A DNA stretch of 46,840 nucleotides from Burkholderiales bacterium PBB3 (GCA_002256115.1 NKIK01000036.1:1-46840); one strand, 5' to 3'. Shown: positions 17,511 through 26,549, numbered from the stretch's first letter. Program-made: numbers and translations. Notes: a model not told the origin generated them from the sequence alone.

Positions 17511-17549
17511 TGAGCTTGTCGAAGCCGGGGACTCCCTTCGACAAGCCTA
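17511..17549. repeat. palindromic REP-like element
   Basis: GCTTGTCGAAG (17514-17524) and CTTCGACAAGC (17536-17546) are perfect 11-bp inverted arms around an 11-bp loop, within TGAG...CTAGG. This TGAGCTTGTCGAAG type is a widespread intergenic palindrome in proteobacteria. It lies about 90 bp after the DUF2130 gene and may end its transcript or mark the edge of the acquired module. Confidence 0.75.
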
Positions 17550-17632
17550 GGGTGCACGGTTCATACTTCACAAGGCCGGATCAATAAGCTACGCGTAGAG
17601 TAGGAAATGCAGTCATGTGAGTGATGCAATGT

Positions 17633-17923
17633 TCACAACTCTTCGTAAATGTGCTTCATGCCTTTATCGCCTTTGTTGTAGCCGGGCGGGTCATTCTGGA
17701 AATTTTTCTCAAGAACTTTCAGATCTTGGATTTTAGAAATTTCGCAGAGATCCCATTCGTGGCCGGGAGTGACGTGCCCCCCGGCCGTTTGATAGCACCG
17801 TAGGACATCGTTGCCCGCTCGCGAGACACCAATTGTTGCGGGCTGCGCTTCACGTTGCAGGCCGCTATAAGTGAACGAGATATATTGACGCCCCCGAATA
17901 GCAGCTGTTAATTTATTCAGCAT
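17633..17923 (-). CDS. small WYL-like domain protein
   Basis: A 96-residue protein. LNKLTAAIRGRQYISFTYSG followed by REAQPATIGVSRAGND and VLRCYQTAGG resembles a lone WYL-type ligand-binding module without a DNA-binding domain. The C-terminus ends in DPPGYNKGDKGMKHIYEEL. A GGGAG ribosome site precedes ATG 17923, which is preferred over the upstream in-frame ATG at 17938. WYL domains often regulate defence genes, and this one lies beside the OLD/DUF2130 operon but on the opposite strand, so a link is only suggestive. Confidence 0.65.
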   Translation of the reverse strand: MLNKLTAAIRGRQYISFTYSGLQREAQPATIGVSRAGNDVLRCYQTAGGHVTPGHEWDLCEISKIQDLKVLEKNFQNDPPGYNKGDKGMKHIYEEL

Positions 17924-18094
17924 AGTTCTCCCTTTCAAGCAGGCCTGTAATAGTGGGTATGTAGCTTAATTCTTGGCCTCCTATCAATATAGGCCTATGG
18001 TGATCTTCTGTCACTTGTTCTTTTCGGAATCCTATAAATAAGATGTCTCAGGACCGTTCAAATTGACGTAACGGCTCATGCTCACAGCTGAGCT

Positions 18095-18991
18095 TCAAAC
18101 CATCGAAGCCCGATGCGCCCCAAACGCAGCCATCGCGCCATCCGCCACAGCCAACGTCACATTCCCCGCCGCGCGCGCTGCATCCCCACACGCAAATACG
18201 TTGGGCACGCTGGTGGCCTTGCCTTCGTCCACTTTGATGAACAGGCCCATGGGGCCGTCTTCCAGCGCGCAGCCCAGTTGTTCGGCGATGGGGCTGCTCA
18301 TCAGCGTGCGCGGCTGGGTGAACAGGCCGTTCATCGTGAGCGTGCGGCCATCTTGCAGCACCACATCGGCGTGGCCGTCTATGCGATCAATCAACACCGG
18401 CTCCACCTGCGTGCCGCGGCGGGCGATGGCGGCCAGGTCTTCGGCGCTGGGTGTGTAGGCGCCGTTCAAAAATAGCGTGGGGCTGCCCCAGTCCGGCAGC
18501 ATGAGGGCATGGTGCAGCGCCAGCGGTGACGCGGCGATGATGCCGATGCGGCCCGCGTTCATCTCGTAGCCGTGGCAATACGGGCAGTGGAAGATGCTGC
18601 GGCCCCAGCGCTCGGCCAGGCCGGGCACGGGCGGAAGCTCGTCGCGCACGCCGGTGGCCAGAATGAGGCGGCGGGCGCTGATGGTGTCCGTGCCCACGCG
18701 GAACTCCAGCCTGCCGTCGCTGGCCACGCGGGCGTCTTCTGCGGTGCCGTGCATCCATTCCACGTTGGGGTAGTTCATGAGCTGCTCGCGGGCGTCGGCG
18801 GCTATCTCAGCCGGTGCGCGGCCGTCTTGCGTCAAGAAGCCGTGGGATGTTTCGCCAGCTTCGTCCACAAAGCGGTTGCGGCGCTGGCCTGCGTCTATCA
18901 CCAGCACTTGGCGGCGGGCGCGGGCCAGTTGCAGGGCGGCGGACAGGCCGGCGTAGCTGCCGCCGATAGCTACAAAGTCAATGTGTTTCAC
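18095..18991 (-). CDS. NAD(P)/FAD-dependent oxidoreductase, thioredoxin-reductase-like
   Basis: A 298-residue flavoprotein. The N-terminal FAD motif is IGGSYAGLSAALQLARARRQVLVID, here shown in part: GGSYAGLSAA with Asp closing the strand. HCPYCHGYE carries a redox CxxC in thioredoxin-reductase position, and FACGDAA near the end binds FAD. The start is a GTG at 18991 that overlaps the upstream Rrf2 gene's stop (GTGA); a longer frame extending to 19276 only reads through that gene. Small enzymes of this group often pair with Rrf2 regulators, as here. The redox partner is unknown. Confidence 0.85.
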   Translation of the reverse strand: MKHIDFVAIGGSYAGLSAALQLARARRQVLVIDAGQRRNRFVDEAGETSHGFLTQDGRAPAEIAADAREQLMNYPNVEWMHGTAEDARVASDGRLEFRVGTDTISARRLILATGVRDELPPVPGLAERWGRSIFHCPYCHGYEMNAGRIGIIAASPLALHHALMLPDWGSPTLFLNGAYTPSAEDLAAIARRGTQVEPVLIDRIDGHADVVLQDGRTLTMNGLFTQPRTLMSSPIAEQLGCALEDGPMGLFIKVDEGKATSVPNVFACGDAARAAGNVTLAVADGAMAAFGAHRASMV

Positions 18992-19473
18992 GAGGTGTGG
19001 TCCTTCAGTTGGTGATGGCCCATATGACCTGTGAGGCCTGATGCTTTGTGCTGCGCCATGCGGCGGTGAAAGTCGTTGGAAAGCGTGGCCAGGGTGACCG
19101 CACCAAAGCGCTTGAGCAGCAGGGCCTCGGCCTCTTGCGCCGCACCTGCCAGCGCGTCGTTCACGGCCAGGGCCACCAGGCAGGTGGGGCGGTCTTCGCG
19201 GAAGCCCAGCGACACCAGCGGCGGTGCGCCCAGCGCCTGGTACACATCGCCCAGGGTGATGCGGCCCATGTCGCACGACAGCACCCAGCCGCCGCCGTGG
19301 CCCTTGGCCGACACCACAAACCCAGCCTCGCGCAGGCCGCCCATCAGTCGGCGCAACACCACGGGGTTGGTCTGCATGGCAGCGGCTAGTGATTCGGATG
19401 TTGCGGGGCCTTCGCCTTCGGCCATGTGCAGCAGCACATGCAATACGTCAGAGAGTTGGCTGTTTTGTTTCAT
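18988..19473 (-). CDS. Rrf2-family regulator (no Fe-S cysteine triad)
   Basis: A 161-residue Rrf2 protein: SDVLHVLLHMAEGEG at the start, a winged helix with PVVLRRLMGGLREAGFV, and the GHGGGWVLS wing. Only one cysteine follows, in PTCLVA, besides one in the wing (LSCDMG), so the three-cysteine cluster of NsrR/IscR is absent and it may sense a thiol or ligand directly. The gene overlaps the flavoprotein start, giving one operon. A perfect palindrome overlaps its own start codon, indicating autoregulation. Confidence 0.85.
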   Translation of the reverse strand: MKQNSQLSDVLHVLLHMAEGEGPATSESLAAAMQTNPVVLRRLMGGLREAGFVVSAKGHGGGWVLSCDMGRITLGDVYQALGAPPLVSLGFREDRPTCLVALAVNDALAGAAQEAEALLLKRFGAVTLATLSNDFHRRMAQHKASGLTGHMGHHQLKDHTS

Positions 19474-19493
19474 GCAACATTATTAGTTGCATG
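19471..19493. promoter_or_regulatory. palindromic operator overlapping the Rrf2 start codon
   Basis: CATGCAAC (19471-19478), spacer ATTATTA, GTTGCATG (19486-19493): perfect 8-bp arms. The left arm contains the start codon of the minus-strand Rrf2 gene. The position implies that bound protein blocks transcription of, or initiation on, its own gene. Confidence 0.6.
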
Positions 19494-19542
19494 TGTTTGA
19501 CATTGCCGGGTCAGGGGACTTTGGATAAACCGTGTGCAATAC

Positions 19543-19569
19543 GAAACGTATATAAGTTGTAGACGTTTC
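19543..19569. promoter_or_regulatory. palindromic operator before ParD-like gene, copy 2
   Basis: GAAACGT (19543-19549) and ACGTTTC (19563-19569) frame ATATAAGTTGTAG. The arms and the distance to the ATG match the site at 8909-8943, although most of the sequence between operator and gene differs. Conservation of the dyad is the main evidence that it is functional. Confidence 0.55.
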
Positions 19570-19584
19570 ATAGTGAGGTTAGCC

Positions 19585-19842
19585 ATGGGTATTGTCAAAA
19601 TTTCGGAGCAGATGCATGAGAACCTGCGGGTGGCGGGCAACGCGCTCAGCCGGTCTATCAACGCGCAGGCCGAGCACTGGATGCGCGTCGGCATGCTGAC
19701 CGAGATGTACCCGGAGCTGGACTACCGGGAAATCTGTCAACTGCTGATACGCGCTGAACTGGCAGGGGGGCTGGACATAGCCGGGGCGGCATCAGGGCTG
19801 GTGGGCAAGGCCAGCACACCCGCTGCGACCAAGAAACACTGA
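19585..19842 (+). CDS. ParD-like antitoxin-family protein, copy 2
   Basis: An 85-residue paralogue of the protein at 8955. The first about 65 residues are nearly identical (MGIVKISEQMHENLRVAGNA, LSRSINAQAEHWMRVGM), and only the tail after GGLDI differs. It overlaps the next gene by TGATG exactly as in copy 1. That partner is a broken map copy, so if the ParD-like protein needs an active MetAP partner this copy is orphaned. It may cross-regulate the other locus. Confidence 0.85.
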   Translation: MGIVKISEQMHENLRVAGNALSRSINAQAEHWMRVGMLTEMYPELDYREICQLLIRAELAGGLDIAGAASGLVGKASTPAATKKH

Positions 19843-20171
19843 TGGCGCGCGACATCATCATCAAGTCTGTCGAAGACATAGCGATGTCGCGGCGGGCCGC
19901 CCAGCTGGCGGCAGCGGTGCTGGCCATGATCGAGCCCCATGTGGTGCCAGGGGTGAGCACCGATGAACTAGACCGCATCTGCCACGACTACATCGTGAAT
20001 GTGCAGGGCATCACGCCTGCCAATGTGGGCTACCTGGGTTACCCCAAAACCATCCTCACCTCGGTCAACCAGGTGGTGTGCCACGGCATTCAGTCCGTTG
20101 CGCACCGGGAGCACTTCAGTGTGGTGCGCGAGTACTGCGGCCACGGCATCGGGGCTTACGCGCCGGTTTGA
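19842..20171 (+). pseudogene. truncated methionine aminopeptidase copy
   Basis: A 109-codon remnant of map. Residues 1-82 follow the intact copy at 9209, then VVCHGI jumps directly to QSVAHREHFSVV, an in-frame loss of 72 codons. The lost part carries the two metal-binding aspartates. After CGHGIG the frame runs into unrelated sequence and stops at AYAPV, losing the two glutamate ligands. The deletion ends match a short shared CCACG[G/C]CAT in the intact copy. It cannot be an active enzyme; a short product could still be made. Confidence 0.88.
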
Positions 20172-20552
20172 TACGGCAACTTGCGCCGTGTCATCGCCTC
20201 CTGGCTAAGGGCCCCAGAGCGATCCCTTCCAGGGTGTTGAGCCATCTGCCGAAACTTGCGGAGGCGAGCATGGATCGTTCGATGAGGCCGACCCTGACGG
20301 CCACAGAGTAGTTCATCCGCACAAAGTCAAATGGCAAGCAAAGAACTGTTTGCAGTTGCTTTCTAGCGCTGCTAAGTGCGGCACCCGAATAGTTTGCAGA
20401 ACTTGTAAAAAACATCTCAAGACCCAAAAAAGCGATGCTGGGGATTCTAGGGTTTACCCTAGGTTCCGCACTGTGCGCTAGCACACGGTGTGTGTTCGGT
20501 TTTTCCTCGGTGCTTGAGTTGGTGTCGCGAAGTGCTCCGTCCAGCGGGCCAC
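20172..20552. other. unidentified debris after the broken map copy
   Basis: No intact gene. On the minus strand a frame ending near 20191 reads LPFDFVRMNYSVAVRVGLI and ends LNTLEGIALGPLARRR, protein-like but not recognised. On the plus strand nothing convincing is seen. It probably holds pieces of other genes joined by rearrangement. Confidence 0.4.
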
Positions 20553-20665
20553 CCGAATTTGCACAAGCGGCTATCACCGGGCTCAACGGCGAATCGGTCG
20601 ATAGACGCTCCATCGTGGTGAACCTGGCCCGCCCCCGCGAAGACCGCGGCGGCTCCTTTCTCTAA
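20553..20665 (+). pseudogene. C-terminal remnant of an RRM RNA-binding protein
   Basis: The reading frame ending at 20665 contains EFAQAAITGLNGESVD, then RRSIVVNLARPREDRGG. This matches the last part of small bacterial RRM proteins (AAIxxLNGxxxDGRxLxVNxARPRE). The upstream RNP motifs are not present in this frame, although CVFGFSS just before may be a worn piece. The fragment lies within an intact open frame from ATG 20435, so a fusion product is possible but unlikely to bind RNA. Confidence 0.55.
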
Positions 20666-20731
20666 GTACTGTCGGCCGTGGGTCGCTGCGTTTAGCATTG
20701 GGCCTAATTTGTCAATTGCAGGGGGTAGCGC

Positions 20732-22910
20732 ATGCATATGAGAGCGATTCTGGCGACCTTGGTACTTGCGGTGTGGGGTGCCGCGCAGGCTGGCGGCCCG
20801 CCGCTGGCGCGTGTTGAGCCCGTGCAAGACATCTACTTCGGCGACACCGTCTCCGACCCTTACCGTTGGATGGAGCGCGGTGGGCCCGAATTTGAGACCT
20901 GGATGCACGCGCAAGACGACGTGACCCGCAGCGAATTTGCGGCCATGCCCGGCCGCGCGTCCCTTCTGAAGGAAGTATCGGCCAGCGGGGAGGGCATCGC
21001 TCTGATGAATGGCCTGGTGCGAGTCGGTTCGCAGTTCTACTATCTCAAACGTACAGCCGGAGCCGAGCGGCCCGCGCTTTATATGCGGCGGGTCGGCAGC
21101 GCCACCGAGGCGCTATTGGTCGATCCGGCCACCATCGATGGCGGCGGCGAGAACTCCGCCATCGACTATGCAGTCCCTTCTCCCAATGGTCGCTACATCG
21201 CTTTTGGACTCTCGCGTGGCGGGTCTGAGTCGTCGGTGTTGCGGGTATTTGATGTCGCGCAGCGGCGCGTTTTAGCCGAGGCCATAGACCGTTGCCGTTT
21301 CGGCTCGCCCGAATGGTTGCCCAGCAGCACAGAGTTCTTTTACACGCGCACGCGTGCGCTACCGCCCAGCAGCCCCCGTGATCAAGAATTCAAAGACATG
21401 TCGATCTGGCACCACCGCCTGGGCGATGAGCCCACAGGTGATCGTGAGATTTTCGACGTTGCCACACACGATAGTGCGCTGGGCCATGACGCGTTCCCTT
21501 ACCTGACGCTGGCAAGCGGTGGGCAGTACGCCTTTGTGCAATTGAACTCGGGCGTGTCGGACGACGGGCCCTGGTACATCACGACGCGCAGCGAGCTGGA
21601 TAAGCCCCGGCCGGCCTGGCGCAAGCTGGCCGATGCCAACACCCGCCTACAGCAATACTCAGCGGCGCTCAATGCGCCGCAGCGGCCCATCGTGCGCGGT
21701 GACACGGCCTACTTTGTTTCATTCCAAGATGCGCCGCGTGGCCGCATGGTGAAAGTTGATCTGCGCGCGGGCCACGAAAACCAAGTCACCCCGGCCATGC
21801 CACAAGGCGAGGACGCGCTGCTGGGTATGGCCGAGGCGCGCGATGGCGTTTACCTTGCGCGGCTGTCGGGTAGCACCTATCGGGTGCAACGCTGGTCGCC
21901 AGGCACCGGTCACGTTGACCCGGTGACTTTGCCCAAAGATGTTGCCGTCTCTGAATTGGTGACCAATCGCAATAGCGCGGGCGTCACGTTAAGCCTCTCA
22001 TCCTGGATCGCGCCGGCCGACTATGTCCGCAGCGGCGTGGGGGTGCCCCAGCGCTCTTGGCGGCTGGGCAATAGCAGCGCGCCGCCGGGCGTCGCACTGG
22101 TGGCTGAAACCCTAGACATCACAGCCCGCGACGGTGTCAAAGTGCCTGTCACCATCGTTCGCCGAGTGGGTGCCCGTCCAGCTGGCCCGGCTGCTTCCCT
22201 TCGTCGAAGCCTACGGGGCCTACGGAATTTCTACCGACCCACTTTACCTATACCGCCTACAGCCTTGGCTAAAGCGCGGCCACCTGTATGTGGTGGTGCA
22301 TGCCCGTGGCGGTGGCGAGTTCGGTGAGCCCTGGCATCTGGCTGGCAAGGGTGCAAACAAACCCAATACCTGGCGCGACGTGATTGATGGCATCGAGGCG
22401 TTGAAGAAGTCGGGTGTACTGGCCAGTGACAAGGTGGTGACCATAGGCACCAGCGCAGGCGGCGTGATGATTGGCCGCGTGGTGACCGAGCGGCCAGACC
22501 TGCTGGCGGGGGCCATCATGAACGTGCCTATTTCAGACATGCTGCGTTTTGAAACGACGCCGGGTGGCCCTGGGAACACCGCAGAGTTCGGCAGTGTGAA
22601 GGACGAAGCCGGTTATCGCGCCCTGCGGGCGATGAGTCCCTACGCCAATGTGGTGGATGGGACTCGGTACCCGCCAGTGCTTATCACTGCTGGCATGAAC
22701 GACCAACGCGTCGTTGCCTGGGTGCCCGCCAAGATGGCAGCCCGCCTTCAAGCAGCCACCGCGACTGTGCCCGGCGCTGGCGCCGTAAGGCTGCGCGTTG
22801 AGTTCGACGAAGGGCACGGCCAAGGTACCTCGAAAGCATCTTCTGATCTCAAATTCACGGACGTTCTGGCGTTTAGTTTGGGCGTGGTGGGAGACAAGGA
22901 CTTCCGGTAA
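20732..22910 (+). pseudogene. prolyl oligopeptidase (S9A) with a frameshift
   Basis: An exported S9 serine peptidase with a signal peptide (ending about AAQAGG) and beta-propeller (DIYFGDTVSDPYRWME, SPNGRYIAFGLSRGGSE). The C-terminal hydrolase domain lies in a different frame: EAYGAYGIS, HARGGGEFGEPWH, GTSAGG nucleophile, AGMNDQRV aspartate and DEGHGQG histidine. The frames switch between about 22180 and 22200, where the first frame reads RRVGARPAGPA and the second LPFVEAYGAYG. One extra base or two missing bases would do this. The whole would be about 725 residues. Either a real inactivating mutation or a sequencing error is possible; all catalytic residues are otherwise present. Confidence 0.88.
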
Positions 22911-23017
22911 CACAGGCATTGTTGAGGTTTCGCGTCTCGTAGGGCGCTGGAGATTTGGCGAGTACCACCTGGCCACACTGAGTCCATTCTTTTTTGGAAG
23001 AGGACTGTGCTTGGCGG

Positions 23018-23545
23018 CTACTCGCGCATCGCAGTATCACAAGCCACTTCACGCCACATATGCACTTTGCCTTTGTATCCGGAGGGCGTAAGCATTGCCA
23101 TGGGCTCGATACCGAAAACTTGAAAACCGGCGCGCGTGTACAGCGCGATAGCTTCCGCATTGCCCTCAGTGACCGTGAGTGTGATCAGCGAAATGGCTGA
23201 ATCCGCCTTGACGTGTTCGAGGGCACGGTCTATCAGTTGGCGGCCAACGCCCTTGCCCCGCCAGGAGTCCAGAACATACATGCCAATAAGGTGCGCCTTG
23301 TGCCGGGTCTTGAGCCTTGGCGATAATTCAATGGCAACCGAGCCGATCAGTTGGTCGTCCGCAAAGGCACCAAACGCCACGCTGTTACCCGCTGGATCGG
23401 CGGCTCGCTCCACCCACCAGGCAAGTGGCATAGCTGCCCGCTCTTCAGGCGTGGACGTAAAGGCATCGGGCGCATGCTGATATCCATGGAGCATGAGTTC
23501 ACGGTACTGCGCAGCATGCTCAGCGCCTAGAGCTAGGACCTTCAT
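23018..23545 (-). CDS. GNAT-family N-acetyltransferase
   Basis: A 175-residue acetyltransferase. The acetyl-CoA pyrophosphate loop is RGKGVGRQL, preceded by the beta-4 strand LIGMYVLDSW, and ends with EAIALYTRAGFQVFGIEP. The N-terminal AEHAAQYRELMLHGYQHAPDAF is typical of the group. The acceptor is unknown. It stands alone, convergent with the peptidase pseudogene. Confidence 0.9.
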   Translation of the reverse strand: MKVLALGAEHAAQYRELMLHGYQHAPDAFTSTPEERAAMPLAWWVERAADPAGNSVAFGAFADDQLIGSVAIELSPRLKTRHKAHLIGMYVLDSWRGKGVGRQLIDRALEHVKADSAISLITLTVTEGNAEAIALYTRAGFQVFGIEPMAMLTPSGYKGKVHMWREVACDTAMRE

Positions 23546-23630
23546 GGCTTTTTGACCTCAAGTTGGAAGTAGTGCTGCTTCACTTTGTTGCCTTGGGCAT
23601 TGCTTGGATGATGGGTTATTTCCATTCAAC

Positions 23631-23688
23631 TGCTATTAAATAAGTAGCTGCTCCCGCACTATCCACGGCCTGAACGGAACATATGGCA
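23631..23688 (+). repeat. interspersed repeat, copy 6
   Basis: TGCTATTAAATAAGTAGCTG then CTCCCGCACTATCCACGGCC, TGAACGG and ATATGGCA. It lies between the GNAT gene and the kynA 3' end. Confidence 0.85.
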
Positions 23689-23705
23689 CTTGAATTTGCC
23701 CCTAC

Positions 23706-24593
23706 TCAAAGCGCCGTGCGCAGCGTCCAAATCTCCGGGAACAGCACCACGTCCAGCATCTTGCGCAAATAGCTCACGCCACCGGTGCCGCCGGTGCCGC
23801 GCTTGAAGCCAATCACGCGCTCTACCGTCGTCACATGCCGGAAGCGCCACAGGCGGAAGGCGTCTTCCAAATCAGTGAGTTCTTCGCCCAGTTGGTACAG
23901 GTCCCAGTGCTTCTCGGGTGCACGGTAAACCTGCAGCCAAGCGGCCTCTACTTCGGGGCTGGCTTCATACGGCTGCGTCCAGTCGCGCTGCGTGTGGCTG
24001 GCGGGCATGGCAATGCCACGGCGCGCCAGCAGGCGCAGGGCCTCGTCGTACAGCGATGGCGCTTCGTACGCGGTCTGCACCAGCGCCAAGCGCTCAGGCG
24101 CGTGGGCGTGGGGCTTGAGCATGGCGGCGTTTTTGTTGCCCAATGAAAACTCAATGCAGCGGTATTGAAAGCTCTGAAAACCGCTGCTGGCACCCAGGTA
24201 GGGGCGCATGGCGCTGTACTCGGGCGGCGTCATCGTGGCCAGCACATCCCAGGCGTGTACCAGTTGTTCCATGATCTTGCTGACGCGCGCCAGCATCTTG
24301 AAGGCTGCACCCAGTTCGTCTTTCGCGACACAAGCAATAGCAGCCGTCAGCTCGTGCAGCATCAGCTTCATCCACAGCTCGCTGGTCTGGTGCTGGATGA
24401 TGAACAGCATCTCGTCATGGGTGGGCGACAGCGGTTTTTGCGCCGACAAAATGGTGTCGATCTGCAGGTAGTCGCCGTAGCTCATGGACTTGCTGAAGTC
24501 GAGCTGGGCTTTTTCTTCGGCGACGATGGATTCACCCGCTGACGGAGCGGTGGCATGCAGGGGGCAGCCGGGAGGAGGGGGTGATTGGGTCAT
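23706..24593 (-). CDS. kynA: tryptophan 2,3-dioxygenase
   Basis: A haem enzyme that opens the indole ring of tryptophan to N-formylkynurenine. The 295-residue protein has [17 protein letters not shown], the haem/substrate motif [16 protein letters not shown] (His59 onward), [11 protein letters not shown], and a C-terminal [20 protein letters not shown] that includes the proximal histidine. The ATG at 24593 is preferred over 24701, because the extra codons derive from the hairpin region. It is downstream of kynU, with a strong inverted repeat between them. The formamidase kynB is not in the window. Confidence 0.95.
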   Translation of the reverse strand: MTQSPPPPGCPLHATAPSAGESIVAEEKAQLDFSKSMSYGDYLQIDTILSAQKPLSPTHDEMLFIIQHQTSELWMKLMLHELTAAIACVAKDELGAAFKMLARVSKIMEQLVHAWDVLATMTPPEYSAMRPYLGASSGFQSFQYRCIEFSLGNKNAAMLKPHAHAPERLALVQTAYEAPSLYDEALRLLARRGIAMPASHTQRDWTQPYEASPEVEAAWLQVYRAPEKHWDLYQLGEELTDLEDAFRLWRFRHVTTVERVIGFKRGTGGTGGVSYLRKMLDVVLFPEIWTLRTAL

Positions 24594-24634
24594 AGATTTT
24601 GGTTCCAAATATCTCGTGTTCAACAGCGTTGGCG

Positions 24635-24713
24635 GACGCAAAGGGGGTGGAGGTGTTGGCCGATTTGTGCGCATTTGGCACCATGAGGCCGACGCCTCCA
24701 CCCCCTTTGCGTC
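24635..24713. promoter_or_regulatory. large perfect inverted repeat between kynU and kynA
   Basis: GACGCAAAGGGGGTGGAGG (24635-24653) is exactly complemented by CCTCCACCCCCTTTGCGTC (24695-24713). The stem can extend inward through TGTTGGCC and GGCCGACG with two wobble pairs, leaving a loop of about 25 nt. The right arm touches the kynU stop codon. As RNA it would be a very stable intercistronic hairpin that could attenuate, process or protect the kynU-kynA message. It has no T-run like a simple terminator. Confidence 0.7.
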
Positions 24714-26012
24714 TCACGTAACAGCGTGTTTAAGATTGAATTCGGGTTTCTTCCACTCCTCAGCAACCAGCACCTGGCGCAAATGCTCCACTGCATTCCA
24801 CACATCCACAAACCCGATGTACAGCGGCGTAAAACCAAAACGCAAAATGTCTTTGTGCACACCGCCATCACCCGCGCGGTAGTCGCCAATCACGCCACGG
24901 GCGATCAGCGCTTGCACCATGGCAAACGCACCCGAGCCCAGTGCGCCACCCGCGCCGTGCTCACGCGTCAGGCAGACTTGCGAGCCACGTTTGGCGTGGT
25001 CCAACGGGGTGGCGAGACCAATACCATGGCCCGCGCAGCGCTCTTCCACCAGTTGAATGAACAGGTCGGTCAGCGCCAAGGATTTGGCGCGCAGCGCGGC
25101 CATGCCACCCAGTTTGTCAGCCGCCTCAAAGCCTTCTAGCCCACAGCCTAAAAGCGACAGGCTGACGATAGGCTGCGTGCCGCACAGGTAGCGCGTGATG
25201 CCGGGGGCGGGTTGGTAGTCGGCGGTAAATGCAAACGGTGCCGCGTGGCCCCACCAGCCCGACAGGGGTTGCCAAAAGCGGTCCGCATGCTTGGGGTTGA
25301 CCCACACAAAGGCGGGCGCGCCGGGGCCACCGTTCAGGTATTTGTAGCCACAGCCTACGGAGAAATCAGCACCCGATGCCTTCAGGGTCACTGGCACCGC
25401 GCCCGCGCTGTGCGCCAAGTCCCAGATCATCAAAGCGCCCGCGGCGTGCGCGGCGGCGGTCACTGCGGGCATGTCGTGCATGGCACCGGTGCGGTAGTTC
25501 ACATGGGTCAGCATTAGCACGGCTACGTCGCCCGTCAAGGCACCGGCAATCTCTTCGGGCTCCACCAACTTAAGCGTGTAGCCGCGCTCTTTGCACAGGC
25601 CTTCGGCAATGTAGAGGTCGGTGGGGAAGTTGCTGCGCTCGCTGACCACCAGTTTCTTGGCGGGGTGGTCTTGTGCGGCAATCGACAAAGCGGCGGCCAG
25701 CACCTTGAACAGGTTGATCGAGGTGCTGTCAGTGGCCACCACTTCATCGGCATCGGCACCAATCAGCGGGGCAATGCGGTTGCCCAGGCGCTGCGGCAGG
25801 CTGAACCAACCGGCGGTGTTCCAGGAGCGGATCAGGCCCTTGCCCCATTCCTGGGTGACCACCTCGGCGGCACGCGCAGCGGCAGTCTTGGGCATCACGC
25901 CCAGTGAATTGCCGTCCAGGTAAATCACGCCTTCTGGGATGTCAAACAAATCGCGAAGGGGGCGCAGCGCATCGGCAGCGTCGCGCTGTTGGCAGTCTTG
26001 CAAAGTGGTCAT
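24714..26012 (-). CDS. kynU: kynureninase
   Basis: A 432-residue PLP enzyme that cleaves kynurenine to anthranilate and alanine. The substrate-facing N-terminus [13 protein letters not shown] and [13 protein letters not shown] are present, the PLP region has [11 protein letters not shown], and the lysine is Lys224 in [14 protein letters not shown]. Length is normal. It is first in the kynU-kynA operon; with kynB elsewhere it completes the tryptophan-to-anthranilate route. The 140 bp upstream hold no clear regulator site. Confidence 0.95.
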   Translation of the reverse strand: MTTLQDCQQRDAADALRPLRDLFDIPEGVIYLDGNSLGVMPKTAAARAAEVVTQEWGKGLIRSWNTAGWFSLPQRLGNRIAPLIGADADEVVATDSTSINLFKVLAAALSIAAQDHPAKKLVVSERSNFPTDLYIAEGLCKERGYTLKLVEPEEIAGALTGDVAVLMLTHVNYRTGAMHDMPAVTAAAHAAGALMIWDLAHSAGAVPVTLKASGADFSVGCGYKYLNGGPGAPAFVWVNPKHADRFWQPLSGWWGHAAPFAFTADYQPAPGITRYLCGTQPIVSLSLLGCGLEGFEAADKLGGMAALRAKSLALTDLFIQLVEERCAGHGIGLATPLDHAKRGSQVCLTREHGAGGALGSGAFAMVQALIARGVIGDYRAGDGGVHKDILRFGFTPLYIGFVDVWNAVEHLRQVLVAEEWKKPEFNLKHAVT

Positions 26013-26221
26013 GGTGTGTGTTCGGATCTTGGTTGCGGTAAGGAAGACGCGAAGTTAACACCGGGCAAAAAGTAGTGGTGTCGGTTATTTCCAACAACAA
26101 CGCAATTGCCTGAACTCGAAAGATGAAGGGCTCACAGCCCCCACTAGAAAACTAGCGTTTGGGTTTGATGGGGGAGTCGTTGGCGATGCCCCAAGCGCTG
26201 CTGGGGGTCTCCTTCTTTTTT

Positions 26222-26527
26222 TCAGCGCAATGCGGGCAGGCCGTGGCGGGCGCGGGCGCGTTGGCAGGCATCACTGCCCTCGGCAAACTCACGGCAGGGG
26301 GAGGGCCGCCATTCGTAAATGCCGCAGGCCACGCTGGCACCCAAAGCACCTGTGAGCGCGGCGCAGCGGGCGGGCGCGTGGTCGGTGCCGCGCATACGCG
26401 CCGTGTGCTGATTGACGTCGACCGCCAGCCCACACGGCACGCAACCACCCTGATCTTCCAGCTCTTGGACTGCAAAGTCCACCCGAAAGCTGGCGCAGCA
26501 GGCTCCGCAAGTGGTGCAGGCAGACAT
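26222..26527 (-). CDS. YkgJ-family cysteine-cluster protein
   Basis: A 101-residue protein with eight cysteines in the YkgJ arrangement: CTTCGACCASF at the N-terminus, GGCVPCGLA, CAALTG, ACGIYEWRPSPCREF and the closing DACQRARARHGL. Such proteins are predicted zinc- or iron-chelating and have no proven function. It starts 22 bp after argF on the same strand, so it is probably the last gene of argD-argF-ykgJ. Confidence 0.82.
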   Translation of the reverse strand: MSACTTCGACCASFRVDFAVQELEDQGGCVPCGLAVDVNQHTARMRGTDHAPARCAALTGALGASVACGIYEWRPSPCREFAEGSDACQRARARHGLPALR

Positions 26528-26549
26528 GGTTTCCCTTTGCTGGCCGGGT

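Noticed and set aside
18095..19276. 393-codon reading of the flavoprotein gene
   Set aside because: The extra N-terminal codons only read through the Rrf2 gene out of frame; the flavoprotein begins at GTG 18991 just before its FAD motif.
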